DNA of 64,000 nt from Methanococcoides methylutens (GTDB taxonomy: Archaea; Halobacteriota; Methanosarcinia; Methanosarcinales; Methanosarcinaceae): NCBI RefSeq assembly GCF_000765475.1, contig NZ_JRHO01000009.1, positions 186,001 to 250,000 on the forward strand, read 5' to 3'. This document shows positions 42,504-51,794 of the stretch, one piece after another (the first letter of the stretch is position 1; each line of letters starts with the position of its first letter). The position numbers and the translations under genes were made by a program. The notes under the pieces are model-generated. The model was not told the origin of the DNA. It searched no databases and saw only the letters and a list, made by a program, of their open reading frames with translations.

Positions 42504-44189
42504 ATGCTTAATATCGATGATTGCGATTTTACGATCAACAAGTTTCGGCTTCTCTGTGAGGCAATAGTTTCAACGTATCCAACGATTACAATGGCAGAAT
42601 ACATGAGTAATAAGCATCCTGCTAGGTTTATACTGATGCGTCATGATGTTGACCGGATGCCGGGAAATGCACTGAAAACTGCACTTATCGAGCATGAATT
42701 TGGCATCAAGGCAACATACTATTTCAGATCGATCAAAAGTGTTTTCAAGCCTAGGATAATGAAACAGATACAGGATATGGGTCATGAGATCGGTTATCAC
42801 TATGAGACATTAAGTGAGGCAAATGGCGACCCGGCTAAAGGAATTGAAATATTCCAATCCCATCTTGACGATTTCAGAAATATCGCCGATGTTAGAACCA
42901 TTTGCATGCATGGAAGTCCTTTGTCAAGATATGATAATCGTGATCTATGGAAATTCTATAATTTTGAGGATTTTGGAATTCTCGGTGAAGCATATTTGTC
43001 GATTGAAGATGACCTTAATTATTTTACAGATACAGGAAGGACCTGGCTTTTTGGCAGTGGTATAAGAGACTATATTCCCGGAAAAAAAGAACATCTTATC
43101 GCCAATACAACCGATGACCTTATTGAATTAATAAAAATGAATAAATTCGATAATTTTTACATTGTTGCACATCCGGAAAGATGGTCTTCAGGTGTTATTG
43201 AATGGAGTCTATATTATTCAATGGATATATTATTTAATATTGGGAAAAAAGTTTTGATGGGATTTGGTGATGCGGATCTTCACATGGATGAGAGGAACAA
43301 TCGTAGTATATCAATTACAGTAGACATTGAAGACTGGTATCATATCCCTTCTGTTTGCGGATCTGATTTTTCTGTTTACAAAAATGTAGATGATTTCTTT
43401 GAAAGGTGGGGGAAAAGGTACGATTATTTAAGTGAACCAACAAAAAAAATACTGGATCTTCTTGATGAATTTAATGTAACCGCCACATTTTTTGTTGTTG
43501 CAGATGTTGCAGAACATTACCCTGGTTTAATTGAATCAATTTCCGAAAGGGGTCATGAGATTGGATGCCATGGAGCTCATCATTCATGCAAGATCAATCC
43601 TAAGACAAAAGAACCTCTGATGACCATTAAGGAATTTGAGGATGAAACATTGGAGGCAAAGCAAACACTTGAAAAAGTATCTGGTAAAAAAGTAATTGGA
43701 TACCGTGCACCAAATGCCGTAGTTACAGGGGAAATGCTTGATTCACTTGAAAGAATTGGATTCAAGTACGATTCGTCAGTCTCTGTAAATTCCCTTTATA
43801 ATAAAACAGATTCTTCTTTGAGGGGTGTCTCGTCTGTACCTTACCATCCAGCTCCATGTAGTCTAGAGCCTGGTGGAAACAGAACTTTCGTTGAATTCCC
43901 ATGGTCTTATTATGATATAGGGGCAAAGATTCCAACATCAGGCGGTCCTATGCTAAGGTTTTTGGGTAGCCAGGTCATCCTGAAAGGACTAAAACAGAGT
44001 TTGAATAGAGGACATACAATATTTTATTTCCACCCGATCGATATTTCTAATGAAAAATTCCCAGATGTAGGGAGGGGAAGACCATTCTATTGGGCAGTAA
44101 AAGGGGATATTGTTGAAAAAAGGATTCGCCACGTGTTGAAAAATTTAGAACATATTGATAAAATTCCCCTGAAAGACTTAGTGAGGTAA
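42504..44189 (+). CDS. Double polysaccharide deacetylase-like protein, XrtA/PEP-CTERM-locus type C-terminal half
   Basis: This 561-residue protein contains two NodB-like modules. The N-terminal one (about 40-265) has RHDVDRMPG (46-54) and GHEIGYHYETL (93-103) with a C-terminal VAHPERW. The C-terminal one (about 270-555) has VDIEDWYHIP (273-282), GHEIGCHGAHH (about 350-360), YRAPNA (about 398) and FPWSYYDIG with IFYFHPIDI, matching the layout of polysaccharide deacetylases of bacterial XrtA/PEP-CTERM loci including their DUF3473 tail. It likely removes N-acetyl groups from a glycan. No signal peptide is visible, so the location is uncertain. Translation of the next FemAB-like gene starts 4 bases later. 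Confidence 0.8.
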   Translation: MLNIDDCDFTINKFRLLCEAIVSTYPTITMAEYMSNKHPARFILMRHDVDRMPGNALKTALIEHEFGIKATYYFRSIKSVFKPRIMKQIQDMGHEIGYHYETLSEANGDPAKGIEIFQSHLDDFRNIADVRTICMHGSPLSRYDNRDLWKFYNFEDFGILGEAYLSIEDDLNYFTDTGRTWLFGSGIRDYIPGKKEHLIANTTDDLIELIKMNKFDNFYIVAHPERWSSGVIEWSLYYSMDILFNIGKKVLMGFGDADLHMDERNNRSISITVDIEDWYHIPSVCGSDFSVYKNVDDFFERWGKRYDYLSEPTKKILDLLDEFNVTATFFVVADVAEHYPGLIESISERGHEIGCHGAHHSCKINPKTKEPLMTIKEFEDETLEAKQTLEKVSGKKVIGYRAPNAVVTGEMLDSLERIGFKYDSSVSVNSLYNKTDSSLRGVSSVPYHPAPCSLEPGGNRTFVEFPWSYYDIGAKIPTSGGPMLRFLGSQVILKGLKQSLNRGHTIFYFHPIDISNEKFPDVGRGRPFYWAVKGDIVEKRIRHVLKNLEHIDKIPLKDLVR

Positions 44190-44193
44190 TTGT

Positions 44194-45225
44194 ATGGATT
44201 TTGAGATAAAACAATTGAAACTAAAAGATGAAATGAGGTGGGATGATTTTGTCATGAAAAATGGCAGCACTACTTTTTATCATCAAACTGGATGGAAAAA
44301 CGCCATCCAAGATACCTATAATCATAAACCATATTATTTATTTGCTGAAAATGAAGTGGGGGAAATAGCTGGTATTTTTCCACTGTTCTATACAAACAAT
44401 CTATTTTTTGGGAAACGCTTTGTATCTGTTGCATTTGCTCCTTATGGCGGAGTTTGTGCTGATAATGAAATTATTGAGAAAAGATTAATTGATGAAGCAA
44501 TTGATTTAGGGAACAAGTTGAATGTGGATTATTGCGAATTTCGATGCTTGGATGAAAACAATACTCATGAAAATATGAGTTGTTCAAAAAACTGTTCTAC
44601 TTTTATTTTAGACATTTCAAAAGGACATGAATGCATCTGGAATAATATGAACAGAAATGTCAGAAATAGAATAAGAAAAGGGCTAAAAAGCAATTTAAAT
44701 TATGAAATGGATTCCAGCTTGAATTCATTATCCACATTCTATGATTTGTATGCCAGAAGTATGAAGCGTTTGGGTACGCCGCCTCATGATATCAATCTTT
44801 TTAGAAATATTCATAAGCAATTTCCTGACAACGTCTTTATTTCAAAAGCAGATCTAGGTGATATTCCAGTATCTTCTTTTTATTTAATAACGTTTAAAAA
44901 TACATTGATTACTGCATGGGGTGCATCTTTGTCTGCATATTTTAAACTTGCACCTAATGATTTCATGTACTGGAATTGCGTTAAGTATGCATCTGAAAAC
45001 AATTTTCGATGTGTTGATTTTGGTAGAAGTCTGAATAATTCCGGTAATGAGGTATTTAAAACCCGATGGGGTTGTGATGTCATTCCATTGAGCTGTTATT
45101 GTTATCCTCCATCAAAGATGATTTCACCACAAGACAAATATGGAAAATTGTCAAAATTTTGGACTAAATTACCCTTACCTCTGGTAAATAAAATTGGTCC
45201 GAAGGTTAGGGGTGTTGTGCCATGA
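44194..45225 (+). CDS. FemAB-like GNAT acyltransferase (first copy)
   Basis: This 343-residue protein shows the FemAB/lipid II aminoacyltransferase-like double-GNAT layout. The first half has FYHQTGWKNAI and a hydrophobic core YYLFAENEVGEIAGIFPLFY, with a FAPYGG turn. The middle carries a basic helix NRNVRNRIRKGLKSN (about 152-166). The second half has YWNCVKYASENNFRCVDFGR and FKTRWGC. This pattern matches the FemAB subfamily tied to XrtA/PEP-CTERM exopolysaccharide loci, found beside deacetylases. Known relatives add amino acids to cell-wall precursors from aminoacyl-tRNA; the donor and acceptor here are unknown. It starts 4 bases after the deacetylase stop. Confidence 0.78.
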   Translation: MDFEIKQLKLKDEMRWDDFVMKNGSTTFYHQTGWKNAIQDTYNHKPYYLFAENEVGEIAGIFPLFYTNNLFFGKRFVSVAFAPYGGVCADNEIIEKRLIDEAIDLGNKLNVDYCEFRCLDENNTHENMSCSKNCSTFILDISKGHECIWNNMNRNVRNRIRKGLKSNLNYEMDSSLNSLSTFYDLYARSMKRLGTPPHDINLFRNIHKQFPDNVFISKADLGDIPVSSFYLITFKNTLITAWGASLSAYFKLAPNDFMYWNCVKYASENNFRCVDFGRSLNNSGNEVFKTRWGCDVIPLSCYCYPPSKMISPQDKYGKLSKFWTKLPLPLVNKIGPKVRGVVP

Positions 45226-45355
45226 TTCATGATCTATGGAAGCTCCTTTGTTTGCAATTAATTGTAAAATCTGAATATTTCAATATCAAAAATTTGGATT
45301 AGTTGTATACTTTTCCTGTTTTTAATATCGAAAAAAGATCAATAGGAGTTATACT

Positions 45356-46540
45356 ATGATACCAGTTTCCCAGGCACCTATTTATATTCGGGAGATTTTG
45401 AAGACAGTATTTGCTTATTCTACAAATTATTCAACTGAATCCAGAGATTTTCAAGATCAAATTTCCAATTATTTGGGGTGCAGGCATATAAATCTCACAA
45501 GTTCTGGATTTTCTGGTTTATACTCTATATTAAGGTCTTCCGATTTGAAAAAGGGTGATGAGGTAATTGTTCCTGCATATACGTGTGAAGATGTTCCAAG
45601 ACTTGTTATTGAGATGGGTTACAAGGTTAAATTTGTTGATATTGAGCCTTGCACTTGTAATATGGACCCAATCGATCTCCATGATAAAATTTCAAAAGAC
45701 ACAAAGGTTGTGATTGCAGCCCATATGTTTGGTTATCCGTGTTCCATAGTTGATATTACAGAAACTTCCCATGATTATGGTGCTATTGTAGTTGAAGATT
45801 CCTGTCAATCAATGGGTGCCGAATACAATGGTAAGAAAGTAGGTACTTTTGGGGATGTCGGGTTATTCAGTCTGAATATGGGTAAACCCATCTCTACTAT
45901 TCATGGTGGAATAATTTGTACTAATAATAAGGATTTTTCTGAAAAGATATCGGCAATTATTGCTACTTTTAATGACTGTAGCATAATGCAACAAATGAAT
46001 ACTTTTGCACATCTTATCGGATACTCATTTTGTAATAATCGCAATTTTTATTCACTAATTTATAAGTTGATTGGAGAAAAACATCCTAATTCGTATTTTG
46101 AGATTCAGGACTTAATGTATAAATTCACAGAATTTCAATCAATTTTGGGCATACAACAATTATCTAAGTTAGATACCTTTAACAATATAAGAATCAAAAA
46201 TGCGAACTACTTAATGGATAATTTGAAGCCGTATGGGTTGTTTTTTCCAAAAATATCTAAGCAAACAAAACCTATTTTTTTACGTTTGCCAATTTATTTT
46301 GAAAATGTAAACCGGGCAAATAGAAATAAAATTATAACCATGTTTAAGCATTCGGGGATAGAAATCACTCCTTATTTATTAAGGGAGTCGCTTCCATTTT
46401 TATTTGCTGAAGGCTCTACAGACTATCCAAGGGCTGATAGAATGACAAGCAATACGTTAACAATTCCAACTCATCCTGGATTGACGAATGATAATCTTGA
46501 TCAGATAATAGATTTATTGAATAATCGGGTTGACATATGA
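45356..46540 (+). CDS. DegT/DnrJ/EryC1/StrS family aminotransferase
   Basis: This 394-residue PLP enzyme is expected to put an amino group on a nucleotide-linked ketosugar. It has the N-terminal LTSSGFSGLYSIL region (cofactor phosphate), DEVIVPAYTCEDVPR (about 66-80), VVEDSCQSMGAEYNGKKVGT with the PLP-nitrogen Asp (about 147-166) and FSLNMGKPIS with the candidate Schiff-base Lys (about 180), followed by GGIICT. The usual SF-x-x-x-K context is slightly altered. It is an aminosugar-forming step that fits the deacetylase and FemAB genes around it. It has its own AGGAG ribosome binding site and 130 bases of upstream AT-rich DNA. Confidence 0.85.
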   Translation: MIPVSQAPIYIREILKTVFAYSTNYSTESRDFQDQISNYLGCRHINLTSSGFSGLYSILRSSDLKKGDEVIVPAYTCEDVPRLVIEMGYKVKFVDIEPCTCNMDPIDLHDKISKDTKVVIAAHMFGYPCSIVDITETSHDYGAIVVEDSCQSMGAEYNGKKVGTFGDVGLFSLNMGKPISTIHGGIICTNNKDFSEKISAIIATFNDCSIMQQMNTFAHLIGYSFCNNRNFYSLIYKLIGEKHPNSYFEIQDLMYKFTEFQSILGIQQLSKLDTFNNIRIKNANYLMDNLKPYGLFFPKISKQTKPIFLRLPIYFENVNRANRNKIITMFKHSGIEITPYLLRESLPFLFAEGSTDYPRADRMTSNTLTIPTHPGLTNDNLDQIIDLLNNRVDI

Positions 46541-46605
46541 AATGTTCTTCAAAATTTAGGAGCATCTCTTTAAAGAACTAACTAATAATTAATGGGGGTT
46601 AATAT

Positions 46606-47643
46606 ATGAGAATTTTAGTTCAAATCGGCCATCCTGCACATGTACATTTTTTCAAAAATTTCATGTGGGAAGCTCAAAAAAGTGGTCATGAAATATATAT
46701 AAGTGCAATCGATAAAGAAGTTACTCTGGATCTTTTAAGAAAATATAATTTTAGTTATGAGGTTTCTGAGAAAAAGAGAACTAATTTCTTTGGAAATGTA
46801 ATTCAGTTAGTAAAAGGGGATTTGAAAACATACAAAATGCAAAGGCAACATAATGTAGATCTTATTATTGGAATCCCCAATGAATTTGGAGCACATGTTT
46901 CTAAAATAACAAAAGCAAAATCAATTGGTTTTACAGATACGGAGCATGCAAAATTATCAAATTTAATTACTTTTCCGTTTATAGATGTAATTTGTACTCC
47001 ATCCTGTTACAAAAAAAATATTGGAAAGAAACAAATTCGATATAATGGTTATCATGAACTTGCATACTTGCATCCCAATTATTTCACTCCAAATCCAGAA
47101 GTTTTGGATGAGCTTGGATTGAACAAAGATCAACCATTTATAATTTTGCGTTTTGTCTCCTGGAATGCGAGTCATGATGTTGGACAACATGGTATAAATA
47201 ACAAAATTAAATTTGTAAGGGAGCTTGAAAAATATTGTAAAGTATTAATTACTTCAGAAGGTGAGTTGGATGATGGGTTGGAGAAGTATCGCATAGAAAC
47301 ATCACCTGAGAAGTTACATGATTTGTTGTATTATGCAAGTCTGTATGTTGGAGATGGGGCAACAACGGCAGTTGAAAGTGCAATTCTTGGCACTCCTTCG
47401 ATCTATGTTTCATCGCTTGTTGGTACAATGGGTAATTTTATAGAGCTCGAAAATAATTATGGTTTAATATTTAATTATAATGATCCTGATAAAGCTCTGG
47501 ATAAAGCGGTTGATCTTATTCAAAAACCAAATCTAAAAGAAGATTGGAAACTGAAAAGAGAGCAATTATTGAAAGATAAAATTGATGTAACTGCATTTAT
47601 GCTGGAATTAATAGAAAGTTATCCAAACTTCTCACAAGTTTAA
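46606..47643 (+). CDS. DUF354 family glycosyltransferase-like protein (first copy)
   Basis: This 345-residue cytoplasmic protein of the DUF354 family shares the GT-B / UDP-GlcNAc 2-epimerase-like fold. It begins with MRILVQIGHPAHVHFFKNF. The nucleotide-binding C-terminal half includes LHDLLYYASLYVGDGATTAVES (written here as LHDLLYYAS then VGDGATTAVES), GTPSIYVSSLVGTMGNFIEL and a central ILRFVSWNASHDVGQHG. Function is unproven; the fold suggests a nucleotide-sugar-using enzyme. It is closely similar to the second copy at 48894. A GGGGGTT ribosome binding site precedes the ATG. Confidence 0.82.
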   Translation: MRILVQIGHPAHVHFFKNFMWEAQKSGHEIYISAIDKEVTLDLLRKYNFSYEVSEKKRTNFFGNVIQLVKGDLKTYKMQRQHNVDLIIGIPNEFGAHVSKITKAKSIGFTDTEHAKLSNLITFPFIDVICTPSCYKKNIGKKQIRYNGYHELAYLHPNYFTPNPEVLDELGLNKDQPFIILRFVSWNASHDVGQHGINNKIKFVRELEKYCKVLITSEGELDDGLEKYRIETSPEKLHDLLYYASLYVGDGATTAVESAILGTPSIYVSSLVGTMGNFIELENNYGLIFNYNDPDKALDKAVDLIQKPNLKEDWKLKREQLLKDKIDVTAFMLELIESYPNFSQV

Positions 47644-47833
47644 TTCAAAAATTAGGTAAATTGTATGATTCTATATGTAATGTTGAAAATGTAAAAGATT
47701 TAATCCATTAACTACAAAAGAAGATGAATGTAATGAAATCAGTATCTACTGTATGTCCTCATATCTAGTCGCATGAACCTCAAATGTTATTCATTGGATT
47801 TATTCACAATCACCGAATCTCTTATTTAATTCG

Positions 47834-48889
47834 GTGAAAATTGTTTTAACTGGGGGTAGGAAAATAACAACAATAGTAACGAATGTTGGGAAAGAAGAAT
47901 GGGAATATTTTTTGGATAATTCTAATGCTGCTACCATATATCACACTCCTCAATGGAAAACATTTTTGGAAAAAACGTTCAATTATGAGTCAAATTATCT
48001 ATTTGCAAAAGATGAAAATGACAATATCACTGGATTATTGCCTTTATTCTATGTTAAAAGCAAATTGACTGGTAATCGACTATGTTGTGTTCCTTTTTCT
48101 CATAGGTGTGGTATCCTTGGTGAAATTAATATTGTAAAATCTTTAATTGATGAAGCGATGAATTATTTTGAAAGCACAAATGCTCATTATTTTGAAATAA
48201 GGGATAGTGTTAGTTCTCCTCTTTTTGAGACGCAAAATTATTATTCAACTTATGTTTTAGATGTCTCTGATAATGTAGAAAACTTGTGGAAAAATTTATC
48301 TAGTAATGCTAGAAGGGCAACTAGAAAATCTGAGAAACTTGGTCTAATTGCTCATCAAACTGATGATCCTCATGCACTAAAATATTTCTACAAGCTAAAC
48401 TCTATGACTAAAAAGGAGCTTGGAGTCCCCTGCCATCCGTGGAAATTTTTCAAAAATATGTTTGATATTTTGGGCAATAATGTATCTCTCTATGTTGTGG
48501 AATATAATGATGAAATAATTGCAGGTGGAATTAGGGAATATTATAAGGATACAATCATTGCAGGATATGCTGCATCTCACCCTGAATATAAACACATGAA
48601 CCCCTATAATCTATTGAATTGGAAATCTATACAAGACGCATCAAATAATGGATATCAATACTATGATCTGGGGAGGGTCTCATATCAAAATGAAGGGTTG
48701 ATGTTTTTTAAGTCTAGATGGGGGACAATTGAAAAAAAGCTCTACTATTCTTACTTTCCAAAAAATCCAAAATCTTTAACTGATAACAGAAGTGGTTTTC
48801 TTTACAATATTGGAACAAAAGGAATTAAAAAAATGCCGATGTCGTTATATGAACAGTTTAGTAACAACATTTTTTCAAAATTCGGGTGA
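47834..48889 (+). CDS. FemAB-like GNAT acyltransferase (second copy)
   Basis: This 351-residue paralogue of the protein at 44194 has the same landmarks: TIYHTPQWKTFLEKTF, YLFAKDENDNITGLLPLFY, the basic segment LSSNARRATRKSEKLG (about 155-170), and LLNWKSIQDASNNGYQYYDL with FFKSRWGT near the C terminus. The identity is modest, so the duplication is not recent. The start is uncertain: GTG at 47834 is the only in-frame conventional start near the beginning, while GGGGGTAGG (47852-47860) lies inside that frame. The conserved part begins near residue 16. The second DUF354 gene starts 4 bases after the stop. Confidence 0.75.
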   Translation: MKIVLTGGRKITTIVTNVGKEEWEYFLDNSNAATIYHTPQWKTFLEKTFNYESNYLFAKDENDNITGLLPLFYVKSKLTGNRLCCVPFSHRCGILGEINIVKSLIDEAMNYFESTNAHYFEIRDSVSSPLFETQNYYSTYVLDVSDNVENLWKNLSSNARRATRKSEKLGLIAHQTDDPHALKYFYKLNSMTKKELGVPCHPWKFFKNMFDILGNNVSLYVVEYNDEIIAGGIREYYKDTIIAGYAASHPEYKHMNPYNLLNWKSIQDASNNGYQYYDLGRVSYQNEGLMFFKSRWGTIEKKLYYSYFPKNPKSLTDNRSGFLYNIGTKGIKKMPMSLYEQFSNNIFSKFG

Positions 48890-48893
48890 TTTT

Positions 48894-49934
48894 ATGAAAA
48901 TTATTGTAGAAATGGGTCATCCTGGCCACGTCCATCATTTCAAAAATATGATCTGGGATCTAGAAAAAAAGGGTCATAAGGTACAGATTTGTACGATGGA
49001 TAAAGAGGTTACCTTGGATCTGTTAGATAAATATGGTTTTACTTATGAAGTTCTAGGTAAAAACAAATCTAGCGGAATTATACGTAAATTTCCTCTCCTT
49101 ATTGGTGCGGAATTGAAAATGTACTTGATTTCCAAGAGGTTCAATCCAGATTTATTTATATGCAGGGGTTCTCCGATTTCGGCTCATATAAGTAGCATTT
49201 TCAGGAAACCATGCATTTCTTTCAATGATACTGAACATTCTTCATTAGTGGATTCCATAGTTTTCCCATTTTTAGATGTTGTACTGACTCCATCTTGCTT
49301 TATAAAAAATTTGGGCGGTAAGCAAATTCGTTACAACGGGTATCATGAACTTGCTTATTTGCACCCTTATAATTTTGGTCCCAACCCAGAAGTTCTCAAT
49401 GAGCTAAACCTCCGAGAAGGAGATACATTTATTGTCCTCAGATTTGTCTCTTGGAATGCAACTCACGATGTAGGCCAGCACGGTGTTCAAAATAAAGGTC
49501 AATTTGTCAAAGAACTTGAAAAATATGGTCGTGTTCTGATTACTTCTGAAGAAGATATTGGTTTGGAATTTGAAAAGTATAAGATTAATGTGTCTCCTGA
49601 TAAGTTGCATGATCTGCTATATTATGCTACCCTATGTGTTGGTGATGGTGGCACAACTGCAGTCGAAAGTGCAATTCTAGGAACTCCCTCGATTTATGTT
49701 TCATCTCTTGTTGGGACAATGGGTAATCTAATTGAACTCGAAGACAAATATGGATTATTATTAAATTTTAATGATTCTGATGAAGCTTTGGGTAAAGCAG
49801 TTGAGCTAATTCAAAAGCCAAATCTTAAAGAAGATTGGAAATTTAAAAGGAATCATTTGTTGAGAGAAAAAATAGATGTAAATGCATTCATGGTCGGTTT
49901 TGTAGAAAATTACTCTAATTATTTACATTTATGA
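48894..49934 (+). CDS. DUF354 family glycosyltransferase-like protein (second copy)
   Basis: This 346-residue close paralogue of the protein at 46606 shares MGHPGHVHHFKNM, MDKEVTLDLLDKYGF, FNDTEHSSL, QIRYNGYHELAYLHP, LRFVSWNATHDVGQHG and the C-terminal GTPSIYVSSLVGTMGN. GGGTGAT (48882-48888, spanning the FemAB stop) is the ribosome binding site for ATG 48894, so the two genes are translationally coupled. A longer in-frame extension into the FemAB gene is rejected for that reason. It probably acts on a related sugar intermediate, or is a variant for a second glycan. Confidence 0.82.
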   Translation: MKIIVEMGHPGHVHHFKNMIWDLEKKGHKVQICTMDKEVTLDLLDKYGFTYEVLGKNKSSGIIRKFPLLIGAELKMYLISKRFNPDLFICRGSPISAHISSIFRKPCISFNDTEHSSLVDSIVFPFLDVVLTPSCFIKNLGGKQIRYNGYHELAYLHPYNFGPNPEVLNELNLREGDTFIVLRFVSWNATHDVGQHGVQNKGQFVKELEKYGRVLITSEEDIGLEFEKYKINVSPDKLHDLLYYATLCVGDGGTTAVESAILGTPSIYVSSLVGTMGNLIELEDKYGLLLNFNDSDEALGKAVELIQKPNLKEDWKFKRNHLLREKIDVNAFMVGFVENYSNYLHL

Positions 49935-50309
49935 ATTCAAATGCTATATCAATTGATTCATTATTTGTAACATCCATTTTGTATGGCTATTATCATACCA
50001 TATTTTTTTACTTATTGATTACTTTTACTTAAGAACAAGTACTCTTTTTTTGAAAATCGAAAATAAAAAAATGGATATTAATTTATAATATAGAAATCAT
50101 ACTTATATTCATAAGCTTAAAAGAAGTAAACTTATCTGGATCCTGACTTCATCATTTTTTAGTTCTTGTCATTTCTATGTGAACATTTAGGCAAAAGCAT
50201 ATATGATTATTGTTCATAAAGTAATTTGGTAACTATGCAACATATGATAAGTTCATAAAGGAATTTGGTAACTATGCAACATATGATAAGTTCATAAAGG
50301 AATTTGAAA
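49935..50309. other. AT-rich intergenic region with tandem repeats
   Basis: About 375 bases between the DUF354 gene and the first beta-helix gene. The left part is plain AT-rich DNA. A TATA-like GCATATATGA (about 50198-50207) is followed by the 39-base tandem repeats that form the leader of the next gene. Confidence 0.5.
50212..50306 (+). repeat. 39-base tandem repeat in the leader of the beta-helix gene (2.4 copies)
   Basis: Two full units, 50212-50250 and 50251-50289, differ at a single base (AAAGT versus AAAGG), and a third partial unit runs from 50290 to 50306. Each full unit contains an ATG (50235 and 50274) opening an eight-codon frame that encodes MQHMISS and ends in TAA. The AAAGGA that ends the repeat acts as the ribosome binding site of the true ATG at 50310. 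The repeat length is a multiple of three, so all the ATGs are in one frame. Confidence 0.8.
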
Positions 50310-51566
50310 ATGCTCACACATAAAAGCGTAATTTATATGTTGGTATTTTTCTTAGTAATACTAGCTATAATCACTATTAATGAAGAGACCATTAATAGTG
50401 ATCCTGTCGCCGATATTCATATATCTAAAATTAATGATATTGTGACAACAACTTATTGGAATGGAAATGTCATCTATAATGGTACAGATGATGTCGCAGC
50501 CATCGAAGCAGCTATTAATGAACTAAGTGATGGCGGTGTCATATTCTTTCAAAAAGGTGTTTATGATATAGATAGGACAGTTATTTTAAGATCGAATCTA
50601 TCATTAATTGGGGATGAGGGAGTCGTATTTAATTGCTTTAATGGTGTGGCATTTTCGGTTTCAACCCTTGGATATTCTTCATCAACACTGCCACTGTCAA
50701 TTGATGCAGATTCAGCGGATACAAGCATTAAATTATCAAGTACAACAGGTATAGATGTTGAAGACTATATAAAAATAGCAGATGATGTTCCTTCTATTCA
50801 TCAGGGGCAGTATTATAAAAACGGAGAAATTGTCAAAATAATTGCTATTGATGGTAATACTCTCACAATAGATAGGCCTTTGTACAATGGTTATTCCACA
50901 GCAAACAATGCAATTATTAGAAAAATCATAATGTTTGAAAACATTAATTTTGAAAATATTGATTTTGTTGGTTATGGCATTGAGACAAATTCTATTTGTA
51001 TTAGCTTATATGCTACTAAAAACTTTAAGATTTCTTCCTGCGAAATATCAAACTTTGGAACCCAGGCCATAAGGCTTTGGGATTGTTTGGATGTTGCTAT
51101 AGAAAATAACGTTTTTAAAAATAACTTCAGAACAGGTATGGGATACAGTGTCAACCTGGTGAATGCATGTGATGGTATTACAATAATAAACAATTCGTTT
51201 TTAGAAAACGGACGACATTACATTGCTGCTGGTGCTGGTACAGGAGCCAGAATCTCCGACGGCATGTGTAGAAATGTTGATGTGATCAATAATAATTTTG
51301 AAGACTCTACGCAGGAAGCTATTAACACACACGCAACTACACAGGCCATGTTCAGAGTTGTTGATAATGAATTTTCTAACTGTGGTAAAGGCATTGAATT
51401 CACTAACAGTGATAGCGTTATTTCAAACAATTCTTTTACGAACTGCGGTATTGGAATTCATATCCGCGGCACAGGAAGTCACCTCATAGAAGTAAATTAT
51501 TTTCAGGCAAATGATGTTGATTATGAAATAAGTGTTAGCTCTGAAATTAGTGGAGATTTGCATTGA
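50310..51566 (+). CDS. Exported right-handed beta-helix protein (short paralogue)
   Basis: This 418-residue protein has an N-terminal hydrophobic signal or anchor segment (about 8-24). A pectate-lyase-superfamily region begins at ISKINDIVTTTYWNGNVIYN, with DDVAAIEAAINELSDGGVIF typical of Pectate_lyase_3-like N termini. Parallel beta-helix turns rich in N-x-F (for example NNVFKNNF, NNSFLENG, NNEF-like) continue to the end. It lacks the C-terminal PKD, CBM and dockerin domains of its neighbour at 55875, with which it shares most of its sequence. It is probably a surface glycan-binding or -cleaving protein, e.g. lyase or epimerase; catalytic residues cannot be assigned. Confidence 0.78.
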   Translation: MLTHKSVIYMLVFFLVILAIITINEETINSDPVADIHISKINDIVTTTYWNGNVIYNGTDDVAAIEAAINELSDGGVIFFQKGVYDIDRTVILRSNLSLIGDEGVVFNCFNGVAFSVSTLGYSSSTLPLSIDADSADTSIKLSSTTGIDVEDYIKIADDVPSIHQGQYYKNGEIVKIIAIDGNTLTIDRPLYNGYSTANNAIIRKIIMFENINFENIDFVGYGIETNSICISLYATKNFKISSCEISNFGTQAIRLWDCLDVAIENNVFKNNFRTGMGYSVNLVNACDGITIINNSFLENGRHYIAAGAGTGARISDGMCRNVDVINNNFEDSTQEAINTHATTQAMFRVVDNEFSNCGKGIEFTNSDSVISNNSFTNCGIGIHIRGTGSHLIEVNYFQANDVDYEISVSSEISGDLH

Positions 51567-51794
51567 TTGCCCTGAAACGTTTTATTCGTTGTTCTATATA
51601 TTAAGTGTGCGAACATAACTGGCCTTATATATAGTATGCTGCACAATAGTAACTGGGGAATGGTATTTAAGAGTCAAAATGCTGCCTGTCTCAATAAATG
51701 ATGTTAATTATTCTGGACCTTCTTGCATAATTAAAATTAGGAAGGAGTATGTGGGTATTATTGTTGACAATCATATACGTTTTAGGGTAATTCT

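Noticed and set aside
50212-50306. CRISPR array at the 39-base repeats
   Set aside because: The repeats are directly adjacent with no spacers, and no cas genes are present, so they are a simple tandem repeat.
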